This document shows positions 52,504-62,273 of a stretch of 64,000 nt of DNA, one piece after another. Position 1 is the first letter of the stretch. Every line of letters starts with the position of its first letter. The stretch spans positions 1,922,001-1,986,000 of the forward strand of contig CAVRCG010000004.1 in the NCBI GenBank assembly GCA_963719525.1, written 5' to 3'. The notes beneath the pieces were generated by a model. That model had not been told where the DNA came from, did not search any database, and saw nothing but the letters and a program-made list of their open reading frames with translations. Source of the stretch: Bernardetia sp963719525. Lineage in GTDB: Bacteria; Bacteroidota; Bacteroidia; Cytophagales; Bernardetiaceae. The position numbers and the translations under genes are program-made.

Positions 52504-54343
52504 ATGCTCGAACTTGCAGGGCTTCTCGTACTTGGTTTCTTTGCCCAATGGCTTTCATGGCGTATCAAAGTGCCAGCTATTCTTCCCCTTATCATTATCG
52601 GTCTTGTTGTAGGACCTATTTCTACACTTTTTACAGGCGATGAAGGGTATTTGGTTTCTAAAGGAAACAAACTTATCGAATGGAGATTCCATTTTTCAAG
52701 GAAAAGTTCTTTTTGATGTGGTTTCTTTAGCCGTTGGTTTAATTCTTTTTGAAGGAGGTTTGACTCTCAAAATATCTGAAGTAAAAGTATTAGGGAAAGC
52801 TGTTCGTAATATTATTATTATTGGTTCGGCTGTTACGATGGCAGGAGGAACAGTTGCAGCAATGCTCATCATGGATTTTACTGTCCAAACATCGCTGCTT
52901 TTTGGCTCACTTATCATAGTAACGGGTCCTACTGTTATTGAACCTATTCTCAAAAATGTAAAACCAAATTTTAATATTACGACCATTTTGAAATGGGAAG
53001 GGATTCTTATTGACCCTGTTGGTGCATTGATAGCAATTTTGACGTATGAGTTTATTATTTCTGGAACAGCAGGAGCGCAAATTGGTTGGATTGCTCTCAA
53101 AACGTTTGCTATTACTATCGCCGTAGGTATTGCTGTAGGATGGGCAACGGCTTGGCTAGGTAATTTTCTGATTAATAGAGAACTTATACCAAAATATCTG
53201 CAAAATATTGTAGTTTTAGGATTGGTAATTACATCTTTTGCGCTCTCCAATTCTATCCAGCACGAATCTGGTTTGCTTGCCGTCACGATTATGGGAATGG
53301 CTTTAGTGAATATGAAAACTTCTAATTTGAAAGAGATTATTTCTTTTAATGAAGACTTGGTTATTATTTTGATTTCATTTTTGTTTGTGCTTCTCTCCTC
53401 AAGAATTGATATTGTAGATATAGAATTAGTTCTGACGATGAATAGTTTTATATTGTTTGCTGTCGTTGTGTTTGTTTTACGTCCTTTATCTGTCTTTTTG
53501 AGTACGTGGGGAACGAATCTGACTTTAAACGAAAAAATATTCTTATCCTATATTTGTCCTCGTGGAATTGTTACGGCTGCTGTTGCTTCTATTTTCTCTA
53601 TTTCTTTGTTTCAGAGCAAAGATTATATTATTCCTTTAGATGAAGCTGCAATGCTACTGCCTTTGGTATTTTTGGTAATTGTTGGAACGGTTGTCTTGCA
53701 AGGACTTACAGCCAAACCGATAGCCAAATTATTAGGAGTTACACGTAAAGAACCGAATGGGTTAGTGTTTTTGAGTGCCGACGAATCGGCTCGTTTTGTT
53801 GCCAAAATTCTTCAAAAATATAATGTGCCTATCTTGCTTGCTGATACTTCGAAAGCAAATACTAGAGAAGCCAGTATGCAACAAATTCCTGTTTATGAAG
53901 GAAGTATTTTGAACGAAGAAGCATGGGAAGAAGTAGATTTTGCACAGTATGGGCAGCTTTGGGCAATGACACCGAATACAGAAATAAACGCTTTGGCTTG
54001 TAAAATTGTAGGCGAAGAGTTGGTAAAAGATAAAGTTTTTCGTTTTATCTCAAATCGTGAACAAGAAACACTTAATAAAGAAGATTATCCTAAAAATGTA
54101 CTTTTTGAAGGGCGAGCAGATTTTATTGCTTTTTCTCACTTTATTCGTAAGAATCCAGAAGTGAAAGAGCAGCAAGTAAATAGTCGTGAAGAAGTATTGG
54201 CTATTTTAGATGCAGCCGAAAATAAAGGAAAAGTAATTCCTTTGTTTGTCATCAATAGCAAAAAATTTGTTGAGCCAGCCTTAGCTACTACACCTCTAGA
54301 AGTAGGAAAAGAAAACAAGTTTATTTATTTGCAGGTAAGTTAA
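52504..54343 (+). pseudogene. Frameshifted cation/proton antiporter gene (CPA1-type)
   Basis: Two overlapping frames (52504-52716 and 52640-54343) read as one antiporter of about 612 codons. The first frame has the proper start, MLELAGLLVLGFFAQWLSWR, with VPAILPLIIIGLVVGPISTL. The second continues with FQGKVLFDVVSLAVGLILFE, then GSLIIVTGPTVIEPIL, GILIDPVGALIAILTYEFI (the NhaP-type DP motif) and SYICPRGIVTAAVASIF. A C-terminal TrkA-N/RCK-like domain follows (GLVFLSADESARFVAKIL, MTPNTEINALACKIVGEE). The frame change lies between about 52645 and 52690. Using the internal ATG at 52640 would lose the first membrane helices. It is a mutation or a sequence error. Confidence 0.82.
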
Positions 54344-54438
54344 TTGATTATCAAGGAAGAATTATGCTTTTCATTTTTTGATTGAATTAGGAATGTAGCA
54401 ATTTGATTTATCAAATTATAAAAAATAAAAATGCACAC

Positions 54439-56364
54439 ATGAAAACAGAAACAGAATTAACTAATTTATATCAACAATTAGAAGAAGCCAAAGATAAGAA
54501 GCCACAAAATACGAATGAGGTAATAACGCTAACCGTAGAGATTTCAGAAAGAGAGTTTTTTGCAGGAAACGTCAAGCAATCTTTCAAATTGAGTGAGCTA
54601 GTAGAAGATGATTTAGAAAATATAGAAGATAAGAAAGAAAACTATCAAACTAAAGGAAGAGGGTATTCAAATACGGGTTTTATACAAAGTTATGTAGGCG
54701 ATAATAAAAAGGCAATAGAGCAATTAAACAAAGCGAAATACTATTTAGAGGCTATAAAAAGCAATGACTTAGCTGATTTATACATGCGATTGGGTAGCAT
54801 CAATTGGAATATAGGAAACTACGATAAAGGCTTGAAATATACGGTAGAGGGATATTCTACGGCTGAAAGGTTGAATATGAGCCGAACGATTGCATTTAGT
54901 GCTTACCTTTTGGGAGGATATTTTATTGATTTGAAAGATTACGAGCAAGCTAAAACCTATTATGAGCGAGCCTATACCGTTTTCAAAGAAATGGAAGAAG
55001 TAAACGGACAAGGAAGAGCAATCAATGGAATTGCTAATGTTTTTTATCTAAAAAAGAAGTATGATTTAGCATTAGAAAATGCTTATAAAGCATTAGAACT
55101 GCACAAAAACACAAAGAATGATGCAAGTATTTCAAGAGATTACAACGATTTAGGAAAAATTTATACAGCAAAGAAAGATTATCAAAACGCCTTTGCCTAC
55201 TACGGAAAAGCGTTGGATATTCGTCTGACCAACAACATTTATTCGGCTGCCGTAACTACGCTTTCAGAAATTGGAAATTTGCATTTAGAATTAAATCAGA
55301 CAAAAGAAGCTATTGATTTTTTACAGAAAGCGATACAACAAGCCGAAAAATTAGATGCAAAAGCGAAATTATTCAAAATTCATTTATTAGTTAGTGAAGC
55401 CTATAAGAAAAATAAGGATTACCAAAAAGCATTTTATCATTTAGAACAATACAATCAAATAAAAGAACTTGCATTGGGAAACGAAAATTCTACTCGTGTA
55501 AAAAATCTAGAAATACAGTTTGAAGCCGAAAAATCGAAACAAGAGTCTGAAATTTATAGATTGCGAAATGTAGAGCTTCGAAGAGCATATCAACTTATAG
55601 AAGAGAAAAATAAAGACATTACAGCAAGTATAAATTATGCACAGCGTATTCAGAACGCTTTTTCCAGTAAAGAGTATTTTAAAAAACTGTTTCCAGAGTC
55701 GTTCATTTTATATATGCCTCGTGATATTGTAAGTGGAGATTTTATGTGGACGACAGAAGTAAATAATAAAAAAATTCTAGTTGTTGCAGATTGTACAGGA
55801 CACGGAGTTCCAGGTGCAATCATGACTGTTTTAGGACGAACTTTATTAAAAAGTATCGTGGAAGATCAAAAAATTGTAGAGCCTTCCAGTATTTTATATG
55901 CTTTAGATAAAAGTGTCAGAGAATCATTGCATCAAGAAACGTCAAATACAAACGATGGAATGGATGCTGCTATTTTGGTTATTGATGAAGAAAATAACAA
56001 ATTAGAATTTTCAGGTGCAAAATTGCCTTTAGTTTTTTTTAGAAGTGGAGTAATAGAAAGAATAAAAGGTTCTTCGTTTGCGATTGGAGGAAAAAAACAT
56101 AAAAGTAGAGAAAAAGAATTTTATACTTACGAGTTAGATTTTCAAGAAAAAGATCGTTTCTTTTTGTTTTCAGACGGCTATCAAGATCAATTTGGAGGAA
56201 AAGACAACCGTAAGTTCATGTCAAGAAATTTGATTTCTCATATTGAGAAAAGTTCTAATTTATCTTGTTTCGATCAATATCCTATTTTGAAAGATGCTTT
56301 GTTAGATTGGAAGGGAGAAAACAAACAAACCGATGATGTAATTGTAGTTTCGATAGAATTATAG
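54439..56364 (+). CDS. TPR-repeat PP2C phosphatase, SpoIIE-type
   Basis: A 641-residue protein. Residues about 60-360 are TPR repeats (GYSNTGFIQSYVGDNKKAIE, DLYMRLGSINWNIGNYDKGL, SRDYNDLGKIYTAKKDYQNA), which bind partner proteins. A coiled coil leads to the helix DITASINYAQRIQNAF and a PP2C/SpoIIE domain (about 415-641): PRDIVSGDFMWTTEVNNKK, VVADCTGHGVPGAIMTVLGR, NDGMDAAILVIDEENNK and FFLFSDGYQDQFGGKDNRKF. The metal-binding Asp residues are present, so phosphatase activity is expected. A TTG start at 54403 is possible but the ATG at 54439 (MKTETELTNLYQQLEEAKDK) is preferred. It precedes the PD-(D/E)XK gene by 25 bases and may share its transcript. Confidence 0.92.
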   Translation: MKTETELTNLYQQLEEAKDKKPQNTNEVITLTVEISEREFFAGNVKQSFKLSELVEDDLENIEDKKENYQTKGRGYSNTGFIQSYVGDNKKAIEQLNKAKYYLEAIKSNDLADLYMRLGSINWNIGNYDKGLKYTVEGYSTAERLNMSRTIAFSAYLLGGYFIDLKDYEQAKTYYERAYTVFKEMEEVNGQGRAINGIANVFYLKKKYDLALENAYKALELHKNTKNDASISRDYNDLGKIYTAKKDYQNAFAYYGKALDIRLTNNIYSAAVTTLSEIGNLHLELNQTKEAIDFLQKAIQQAEKLDAKAKLFKIHLLVSEAYKKNKDYQKAFYHLEQYNQIKELALGNENSTRVKNLEIQFEAEKSKQESEIYRLRNVELRRAYQLIEEKNKDITASINYAQRIQNAFSSKEYFKKLFPESFILYMPRDIVSGDFMWTTEVNNKKILVVADCTGHGVPGAIMTVLGRTLLKSIVEDQKIVEPSSILYALDKSVRESLHQETSNTNDGMDAAILVIDEENNKLEFSGAKLPLVFFRSGVIERIKGSSFAIGGKKHKSREKEFYTYELDFQEKDRFFLFSDGYQDQFGGKDNRKFMSRNLISHIEKSSNLSCFDQYPILKDALLDWKGENKQTDDVIVVSIEL

Positions 56365-56389
56365 ATTATAAAAATTAAATACTAAAAAA

Positions 56390-57496
56390 ATGGTAATAGC
56401 AAATCCGATATACGATACAGTTTTTAAGAAGCTGATGGAAAATGAGCGTGTTGCAAAATTTTTTGTAGGTACGTTGATGAATGAAATTATCGAACACATT
56501 CAAGTAATGCCACAAGAGTTTACGTATAGAAATAGTTATGATATTATGACTATTTTTAGACTTGATTTTATTGCGACCATTAAGACAAAAGAAGGCGATT
56601 TTAAGAAAATTTTGATAGAAATTCAGAAAGGAAGAAATGTTTCTGACCTTATGCGTTTCCGAAATTATCTTGCCGAGCAATACAAAAAAGAAGAATTAGT
56701 TGACATTGATGGATCAGGAATAGAAGAAGAAACTACGCTACCCATTACAAGTATTTATATTTTAGGATTTAATTTAGATGATGTAGATTCAGCTTGCGTA
56801 AAAGTAGAGCGCAATTATGTCGATATGATTGATAATAAAATTCTTACTCAAAAAAGTGATTTTATAGAAAAACTAACTCATGATAGTTATATCGTTCAAG
56901 TAAAACGTATTACAGACCGTTATCAAACGGCTTTAGATAAATTATTGAGTGTTTTTGAACAAAGACATTTTTTGAATGATGACAAAATCATTAAAGAATA
57001 TTCTCATAATCCTGATGTAGAAGAAGTGCAACTGATTACAGATATTTTGCATTATTCGGGTATAAGTTCTGATGATAGAAAAACTATCGAAATAGAAATT
57101 GAAGCAATGAGAACTTTCAATGCTACCAAAACAAAAGAACAAAAAAAGGTAGAAAGAGAACTCAAAGAAAAAAAATTGTTACTAAAAAAACAAGAAGAAA
57201 AAAATTCAGAAATAGAACAAGAAAATTCAGAGATAAAACAAGAAAGTTTAGAGATAAAACAAGAAAGTTTAGAGATAAAACAAGAAAATTCAGAGATAAA
57301 ACAAAAATTAAAACGACAATCAATAGAAACTGAAAAAACAAAAAATGAACTAGAGCAACAAAAATTAGAAAGTGAAAGAACAAAAAATGAACTAGAGCAA
57401 CAAAAAATAAGAGCAGAACAGCAGCAACAACAATTACAAGAAATGCAAAAGATGATGGAAGAACTAAAACGAAGACTAGATAATCCAAACAACTAA
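56390..57496 (+). CDS. PD-(D/E)XK nuclease-family protein with C-terminal coiled coil (Rpn-like)
   Basis: A 368-residue protein of the PD-(D/E)XK transposase-like (PDDEXK_2/Rpn) family. The nuclease core is in the N-terminal 110 residues: NPIYDTVFKKLMENERVAKF, FRLDFIATIKTKEGDFKKIL (Asp about 58) and IEIQKGRNVSDLMRFRNYLA (Glu about 77, with Gln in place of the usual Lys, as in Rpn members). From about residue 240 on is a Lys/Glu/Gln-rich coiled coil with at least four near-identical heptads (EIKQESL, EIKQENS). Rpn-type proteins cut DNA and have been tied to recombination and defence. It follows the TPR-PP2C gene closely and precedes the DUF58 gene by 15 bases. Confidence 0.82.
   Translation: MVIANPIYDTVFKKLMENERVAKFFVGTLMNEIIEHIQVMPQEFTYRNSYDIMTIFRLDFIATIKTKEGDFKKILIEIQKGRNVSDLMRFRNYLAEQYKKEELVDIDGSGIEEETTLPITSIYILGFNLDDVDSACVKVERNYVDMIDNKILTQKSDFIEKLTHDSYIVQVKRITDRYQTALDKLLSVFEQRHFLNDDKIIKEYSHNPDVEEVQLITDILHYSGISSDDRKTIEIEIEAMRTFNATKTKEQKKVERELKEKKLLLKKQEEKNSEIEQENSEIKQESLEIKQESLEIKQENSEIKQKLKRQSIETEKTKNELEQQKLESERTKNELEQQKIRAEQQQQQLQEMQKMMEELKRRLDNPNN
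57205..57310 (+). repeat. 21-bp tandem repeats in the PD-(D/E)XK gene
   Basis: About five copies of a 21-bp unit (GAGATAAAACAAGAAAGTTT and variants) encode consecutive heptads. Because the unit is a multiple of three, copy-number change would lengthen or shorten the coiled coil without a frameshift. Confidence 0.88.
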
Positions 57497-57511
57497 AAAC
57501 GTATCAAAATT

Positions 57512-58846
57512 ATGTGGTCAATCCTTAAAAATACCTTTCTTACTAATCGATTCTTTTATGCTCTTACAGCTTGTATTTGCCTTTTTATTACTGCTTTTTG
57601 GTTCGAACCGTTAATGTGGATTGCCAAAATTATGTTAGTTGGTCTAGCCGTTTTGACTACAGCCGAAGGAATTATGCTTTTTCATCCAAAGATGAAACTG
57701 CACGTAGAGCGATTACTCAATCCCAAACTTTCTTTAGGCGATGCAAATCCTATTCGTTTGGTAATAAAAAGTGAATGTCCTTTGCCCATTAATATAGAAA
57801 TTTATGATGAATTACCGTTTCAGCTTCAAGTGAGAGATTTTGGGATTACTACAAAATTAGAACAAGAAACGCCAGAAGAAATCTTGTATCACGTCAAACC
57901 AACAGAAAGAGGGGTTTTTAATTTTGGAAATGTAAATATTATTGCCAAAACTCAAATTGGACTTTTAAAGCGTAGAATTCAAATTGCTGCTCATTATGAT
58001 ACGGCTGTTTATCCATCAGTTATGCAAATGAAAAAGTACGAACTTATGATGTTTGCTAATTTGAGTATGAAAAATGGAGTAAGAAAGTTGCGTAGAATTG
58101 GACATAGTTATGAGTTTGACCAAGTCAAAAATTATGTTCGTGGAGATGATTTTAGAAGTATAAACTGGAAAGCGACAAGCCGTAGGAACGAACTTATGGT
58201 CAATCAATACGAAGACGAACGCTCACAACCTGTTTATTTGATTTTGGATAAAAGTAGAGTCATGAAAATGCCTTTTGAGGAAATGACTTTATTGGATTAT
58301 GCCATCAATTCTACTTTAGTTATGTCAAATATTATTCTTCAAAAAGGAGATAGAGTAGGATTGATTAGTTTTTCGAATACGCTAGACTCTAGGATAAAAG
58401 CCGAGCAGCGTTCAGGACAGTTGGGTAAAATAATGGAATCGCTTTACAGACAAAAAACAGAATTTTTGGAAGCCGATTATGATTTGATGTACCAAGGAGT
58501 TCGTCGTCTCACAAATGGTAGAAGCTTGTTGATATTTTTTACTAATTTTGAGAGTATGAGTGCGTTGAAACGTAATTTGCCTACTCTTCGTCGCTTAAAT
58601 AAATTACATCTTTTGGTAGTTGTGTTTTTTCAAAATACCGAACTTACAGACTTTTCAAATCTTCCTGTAACGGAATTAGAAGACATTTATAGTCAAACAT
58701 TAGCGCAAAAATTCTTAGTAGAAAAGCGTAGAATGGTAGAAGAACTCAAAAAATACGGCATTCAGTCTGTCCTTACTCGCCCAGAAGATTTGTCTGTCAA
58801 TACGGTAAATAAATATATGGAATTGAAGGCTAGAGGAATGATTTAA
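57512..58846 (+). CDS. DUF58 domain protein
   Basis: A 444-residue protein with two N-terminal transmembrane helices (FFYALTACICLFITAFWF, IMLVGLAVLTTAEGIMLFH), a beta-sandwich region and the DUF58 block: FDQVKNYVRGDDFRSINWKA, SRRNELMVNQYEDERSQPVY and LILDKSRVMKMPFEEMTLLD. The rest is a von Willebrand factor A-like fold with a DKSR metal-site variant of DxSxS. DUF58 proteins usually neighbour MoxR ATPases and transmembrane BatA/BatD-like genes in stress or secretion loci; none are here. Its place 15 bases after the nuclease gene suggests a shared transcript. Confidence 0.88.
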   Translation: MWSILKNTFLTNRFFYALTACICLFITAFWFEPLMWIAKIMLVGLAVLTTAEGIMLFHPKMKLHVERLLNPKLSLGDANPIRLVIKSECPLPINIEIYDELPFQLQVRDFGITTKLEQETPEEILYHVKPTERGVFNFGNVNIIAKTQIGLLKRRIQIAAHYDTAVYPSVMQMKKYELMMFANLSMKNGVRKLRRIGHSYEFDQVKNYVRGDDFRSINWKATSRRNELMVNQYEDERSQPVYLILDKSRVMKMPFEEMTLLDYAINSTLVMSNIILQKGDRVGLISFSNTLDSRIKAEQRSGQLGKIMESLYRQKTEFLEADYDLMYQGVRRLTNGRSLLIFFTNFESMSALKRNLPTLRRLNKLHLLVVVFFQNTELTDFSNLPVTELEDIYSQTLAQKFLVEKRRMVEELKKYGIQSVLTRPEDLSVNTVNKYMELKARGMI

Positions 58847-58993
58847 AACCTAATTTTAGAGTTGATAAATTTATAAAAAACCATAACAACTCAACAAAAG
58901 TAAGCAAACTCAAAATTGATGACCTTTTTTTTAGTAATTTCAGATTTGAAAACCTATTCAGATTATTACGACTACTAAAAAAGAATTCAACCA

Positions 58994-61642
58994 ATGAGAC
59001 TAAAATTAATTACTTTATTTTTTACATTTATACTTTCTACAAATCTTGTATTTGCTCAAAAAAATAAAGATTTAGAAACCTCAAAGATTCAGAATTATTA
59101 CTTTCAAACGCTGCAAAAACAGTATCAAGAAGAAGACAAACAGTTAAAATTTAATCCTTCTATTCCTACGCCAGAACAAATTTTGGGTTTTGAGATTGGA
59201 GATTGGCATGTTTCACACGACAAACTTTTGTTTTATCTTCATACATTAGCGCAAAAATCGAATAGAATTAGTATCAATACAATCGGATTTACACACGAAG
59301 AGCGTCCTCTTATTCAATTTATTATAACAAATCCTGCAAACCAATATAATTTAGAAGAAATACGTAAAAAACATATTGAATTATCTAATTCCAATTCTCA
59401 AACTATTTCTACTGAAAATCTCCCTGTTGTGGTTTGGCAAGGCTATAGCATTCATGGAAATGAAGCGAGTGGAAGCAATGCAGCACTTTTATACGCCTAT
59501 TATTTAGCAGCAGCAGAAGGAGAGGAAATTGAAAATCAACTCAAAAACGCAATTATTATTCTTGACCCATGTTTTAATCCTGATGGGCTAAACCGTTTTG
59601 CAAGTTGGGTAAATATGCACAAAAGTAAGTCACAGATAAGCGACTCAAATCGTAGAGAAACTAACGAACCTTTTCCAATGGGACGAACAAATCATTATTG
59701 GTTTGATTTAAACAGAGATTGGTTGCCTGTTCAACAGCCTGAAAGCAAAGCAAGATTAAAGCGTTTTCACGAATGGAAACCAAATGTTTTGACAGACCAT
59801 CACGAAATGGGAACAAATAGTAGTTTCTTTTTTCAACCAGGTGTTCCACAGCGTACAAATCCAATTACGCCACAAAAAAACCAAGAATTAACAGCTAAAA
59901 TTGGAAAGTTTCATGCTAAGTTTTTGGATAATATTGGTTCGCTTTATTATACAGAGCAAAGCTTTGATGATTTTTACTATGGAAAAGGTTCTACTTATCC
60001 AGATGTAAATGGTTCGGTAGGCATTCTTTTTGAGCAAGCCAGTTCACGAGGACACGCACAAGACAGCGAAAACGGAATTATTACCTTTGACTTTGCTATT
60101 CGTAACCAGCTTACTACTTCGCTTTCTACTTTAGAAGCTGCCGTAAATCTTAGAAAAGAACTGTTAGAGTATCAACAAAATTTCTATAAAACGGCAAATG
60201 ATTTTTATGAAAATTCTACTGAAAAAGGCTATTTAATTGGAGGAAAAAGTGATATTCCACGTTTTGAAGAACTTTTGAAAATTTTGGAAACGCATCAAAT
60301 TGAATTTTATGTATTGAATGAAAATGAAGTAAAAGAAAATCAAGGAAAGAATCAAGTTACTTTTTCTGATAAAAATTCGGTTGTTGTTCCCATCAATCAA
60401 ACTCAAGGAAGGCTTGTAAAAGCAATTTTTGATACGCCAAAAACTTTCAAAGACAGCATTTTTTACGACGTTTCGGCGTGGACATTTTCGTATGCTTTTG
60501 GATTAGAACAAAAAAAACTGTCTCAAAATGAAGTTTCGAATCTAAAAGGAGAGAAAATTAATTCTTCTTACTTTTCAAAATTATTTACTACATCAAATCA
60601 ACCATTAAAAAGAAGTGAAATTGGTTATCTAATCAATTGGAAAAATTATTATACACCAAAATTAGTAAATCAATTATTAGAAAATAATCTGAAACTCAAA
60701 GTAAATGAAGAATCTTTTTCTTTTATAATAAACGATAAAAAAACAGATTTTGGTAGAGGAACTATCTTTGTCAAAACTCCCAAAAATGAATACAATGAAA
60801 ACGAGGAAGATTATTTACTAGAAACATTAAGAGAAGCAAGCAAAGCACATGCTATCAAAATTACTTCTCTACAAACAGGACTTACAGATAACGGAATTGA
60901 TTTGGGAAGTCCAAGTTTCCAGACTTTGAAATTACCTAAAGTTTTAGTTGTGGTAGGAGAAGGAGTTGATTCATACGAAGCAGGCGAAATTTGGCATTTA
61001 TTAGATGTCCGATATGGAATGAAAATTTCTTTGATAGAAGCAAGTGATTTGTCAAGAATTGATCTACACGATTATACGACGATTGTTTTGCCAAGTGGTT
61101 ATCCTCAAAACTTAAATCCGAATACACTTTCTAGTTGGACAGAAAACGGAGGAACGTTGATTGCTATCGGTTCTGCAATTAATTTTTTGAAAGGGAGTTC
61201 TTATTTTAATCTAAATCAAAAAACATCTTCTACAAAAAATAATACGGATCAAACAAACCGTGCCATGTATGAAAATAGAAGCAATGATAGAGGTGCAAAT
61301 TATGTTGGAGGACTTATTTTGGAAGCACAGTTAGACCTTTCTAATCCGATTGCTTTTGGTTATGAGTCTGAAACGGTACGTATTTTTAAAGACAATAGTG
61401 TTTTTTTAGAGTATTCTGAAAATCCGTATTCGATGCCACTTGTTTATACTTCAAATCCTGAAAATGTAATTGTAAGTGGTTATTTATCTGATTCGAACAA
61501 AGAAAAATTACAGAATAGTGTTTCTATTATTTCTAAAACTATAGGAAGAGGAAAGTTTATAGCTTTTGCAGACAATCCAAATTTTAGAGCCTTTTGGTAT
61601 GGAACAAATCGATTGTTTGTAAATGCTATATTTTTTGATTGA
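58994..61642 (+). CDS. Secreted M14-family zinc carboxypeptidase-like protein
   Basis: An 882-residue exported peptidase. The signal is LITLFFTFILSTNLVFAQ. The M14 domain (about 40-395) has the zinc motif GYSIHGNEASGSNAALLYAY (HxxE), DLNRDWLPVQQPESKARLKR, LTDHHEMGTNSSFFFQPG (third zinc ligand) and the catalytic Glu region GSVGILFEQASSRGHAQ. The remaining about 480 residues are extra domains with LPKVLVVVGEGVDSYEAGEI and LDVRYGMKISLIEASDLS, which look like a class I glutamine amidotransferase-like fold. This long form is common in Bacteroidota. It cleaves peptides outside the cytoplasm; substrate unknown. A terminator follows at 61700. Confidence 0.9.
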   Translation: MRLKLITLFFTFILSTNLVFAQKNKDLETSKIQNYYFQTLQKQYQEEDKQLKFNPSIPTPEQILGFEIGDWHVSHDKLLFYLHTLAQKSNRISINTIGFTHEERPLIQFIITNPANQYNLEEIRKKHIELSNSNSQTISTENLPVVVWQGYSIHGNEASGSNAALLYAYYLAAAEGEEIENQLKNAIIILDPCFNPDGLNRFASWVNMHKSKSQISDSNRRETNEPFPMGRTNHYWFDLNRDWLPVQQPESKARLKRFHEWKPNVLTDHHEMGTNSSFFFQPGVPQRTNPITPQKNQELTAKIGKFHAKFLDNIGSLYYTEQSFDDFYYGKGSTYPDVNGSVGILFEQASSRGHAQDSENGIITFDFAIRNQLTTSLSTLEAAVNLRKELLEYQQNFYKTANDFYENSTEKGYLIGGKSDIPRFEELLKILETHQIEFYVLNENEVKENQGKNQVTFSDKNSVVVPINQTQGRLVKAIFDTPKTFKDSIFYDVSAWTFSYAFGLEQKKLSQNEVSNLKGEKINSSYFSKLFTTSNQPLKRSEIGYLINWKNYYTPKLVNQLLENNLKLKVNEESFSFIINDKKTDFGRGTIFVKTPKNEYNENEEDYLLETLREASKAHAIKITSLQTGLTDNGIDLGSPSFQTLKLPKVLVVVGEGVDSYEAGEIWHLLDVRYGMKISLIEASDLSRIDLHDYTTIVLPSGYPQNLNPNTLSSWTENGGTLIAIGSAINFLKGSSYFNLNQKTSSTKNNTDQTNRAMYENRSNDRGANYVGGLILEAQLDLSNPIAFGYESETVRIFKDNSVFLEYSENPYSMPLVYTSNPENVIVSGYLSDSNKEKLQNSVSIISKTIGRGKFIAFADNPNFRAFWYGTNRLFVNAIFFD

Positions 61643-61699
61643 TTGAAGAATACAAAAGGCTACAACAGGAAAAGGCAAGCCATTTTCAACACAAAACGC

Positions 61700-61735
61700 A
61701 AAATCCATTATTCAAAGAAGGAGTAATGGATTTTT
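61700..61735. terminator. Bidirectional terminator between the M14 and SpoIIAA-like genes
   Basis: AAAATCCATTA and TAATGGATTTTT with a 13-base loop and an A/T tract each side lie between convergent genes. Confidence 0.7.
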
Positions 61736-61781
61736 CAAAACAAGAAATGCAAAGAGTAATTTTGTAATAACTGATTTTCTG

Positions 61782-62201
61782 TTATTGATTACTGATTTTT
61801 ATCCACGTCATAGCTTCTTCTTCGGTTTCGAAAACTCTCCAGTCTATATTCGCAAACTTATGTTCTTCAATAGTTTGCAAAACTGAAAGTTGAGGAAAAA
61901 TATATTTACTGGCTACTAAAGCACCTCGTTTTATACCATTCGCTTCATAAACAGAAAAATGTTCTTCCACCAGCCAAACCTGCAATTCTGGAGAAATAGG
62001 AATATCAAAATTCTCAAAATTGACAAGCATATTAGAAGGTTTCAAGTCCTTTACCACTTCTGTGAAGATTATTTCTTCATCCATGTATTCCTCCTTAGAC
62101 ATGTGGCTAGTTTGAGGAAACCAATATTGAGATAGTAAGGATAAACCTTTATTAAAAACAAGTTTCTGATGCTCATTTACTAGTATTTCCGTATTGTTCA
62201 T
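61782..62201 (-). CDS. SpoIIAA/STAS-like small protein
   Basis: A 139-residue cytoplasmic protein. Blocks include YWFPQTSHMSKEEYMDEEII, LKPSNMLVNFENFDIPISPE, LVEEHFSVYEANGIKRGALV and DWRVFETEEEAMTWI. The pattern of alternating strands and helices, with the closing VFETEEEAMTWI, is of the SpoIIAA-like/STAS type common in Bacteroidota. Such proteins may carry the phospho-Ser or phospho-Thr that SpoIIE-type phosphatases remove. Its start lies 73 bases upstream-side of the PAS-PP2C stop, that is, it directly follows that gene in the same direction, which favours a working link. No conserved phospho-site could be fixed by eye. Confidence 0.6.
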   Translation of the reverse strand: MNNTEILVNEHQKLVFNKGLSLLSQYWFPQTSHMSKEEYMDEEIIFTEVVKDLKPSNMLVNFENFDIPISPELQVWLVEEHFSVYEANGIKRGALVASKYIFPQLSVLQTIEEHKFANIDWRVFETEEEAMTWIKISNQ

Positions 62202-62273
62202 TTATCTATTTTTCTTAATAAATTAAATTTATAAAGACGTTCTTCAGAAAGTAGTTTTTTCTAACTTCTAAAT

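Noticed and set aside
52640..54343. Independent antiporter gene starting at the ATG at 52640
   Set aside because: Its first 20 residues are out-of-frame translation of the upstream part and the first membrane helices would be missing; a frameshift fits better.
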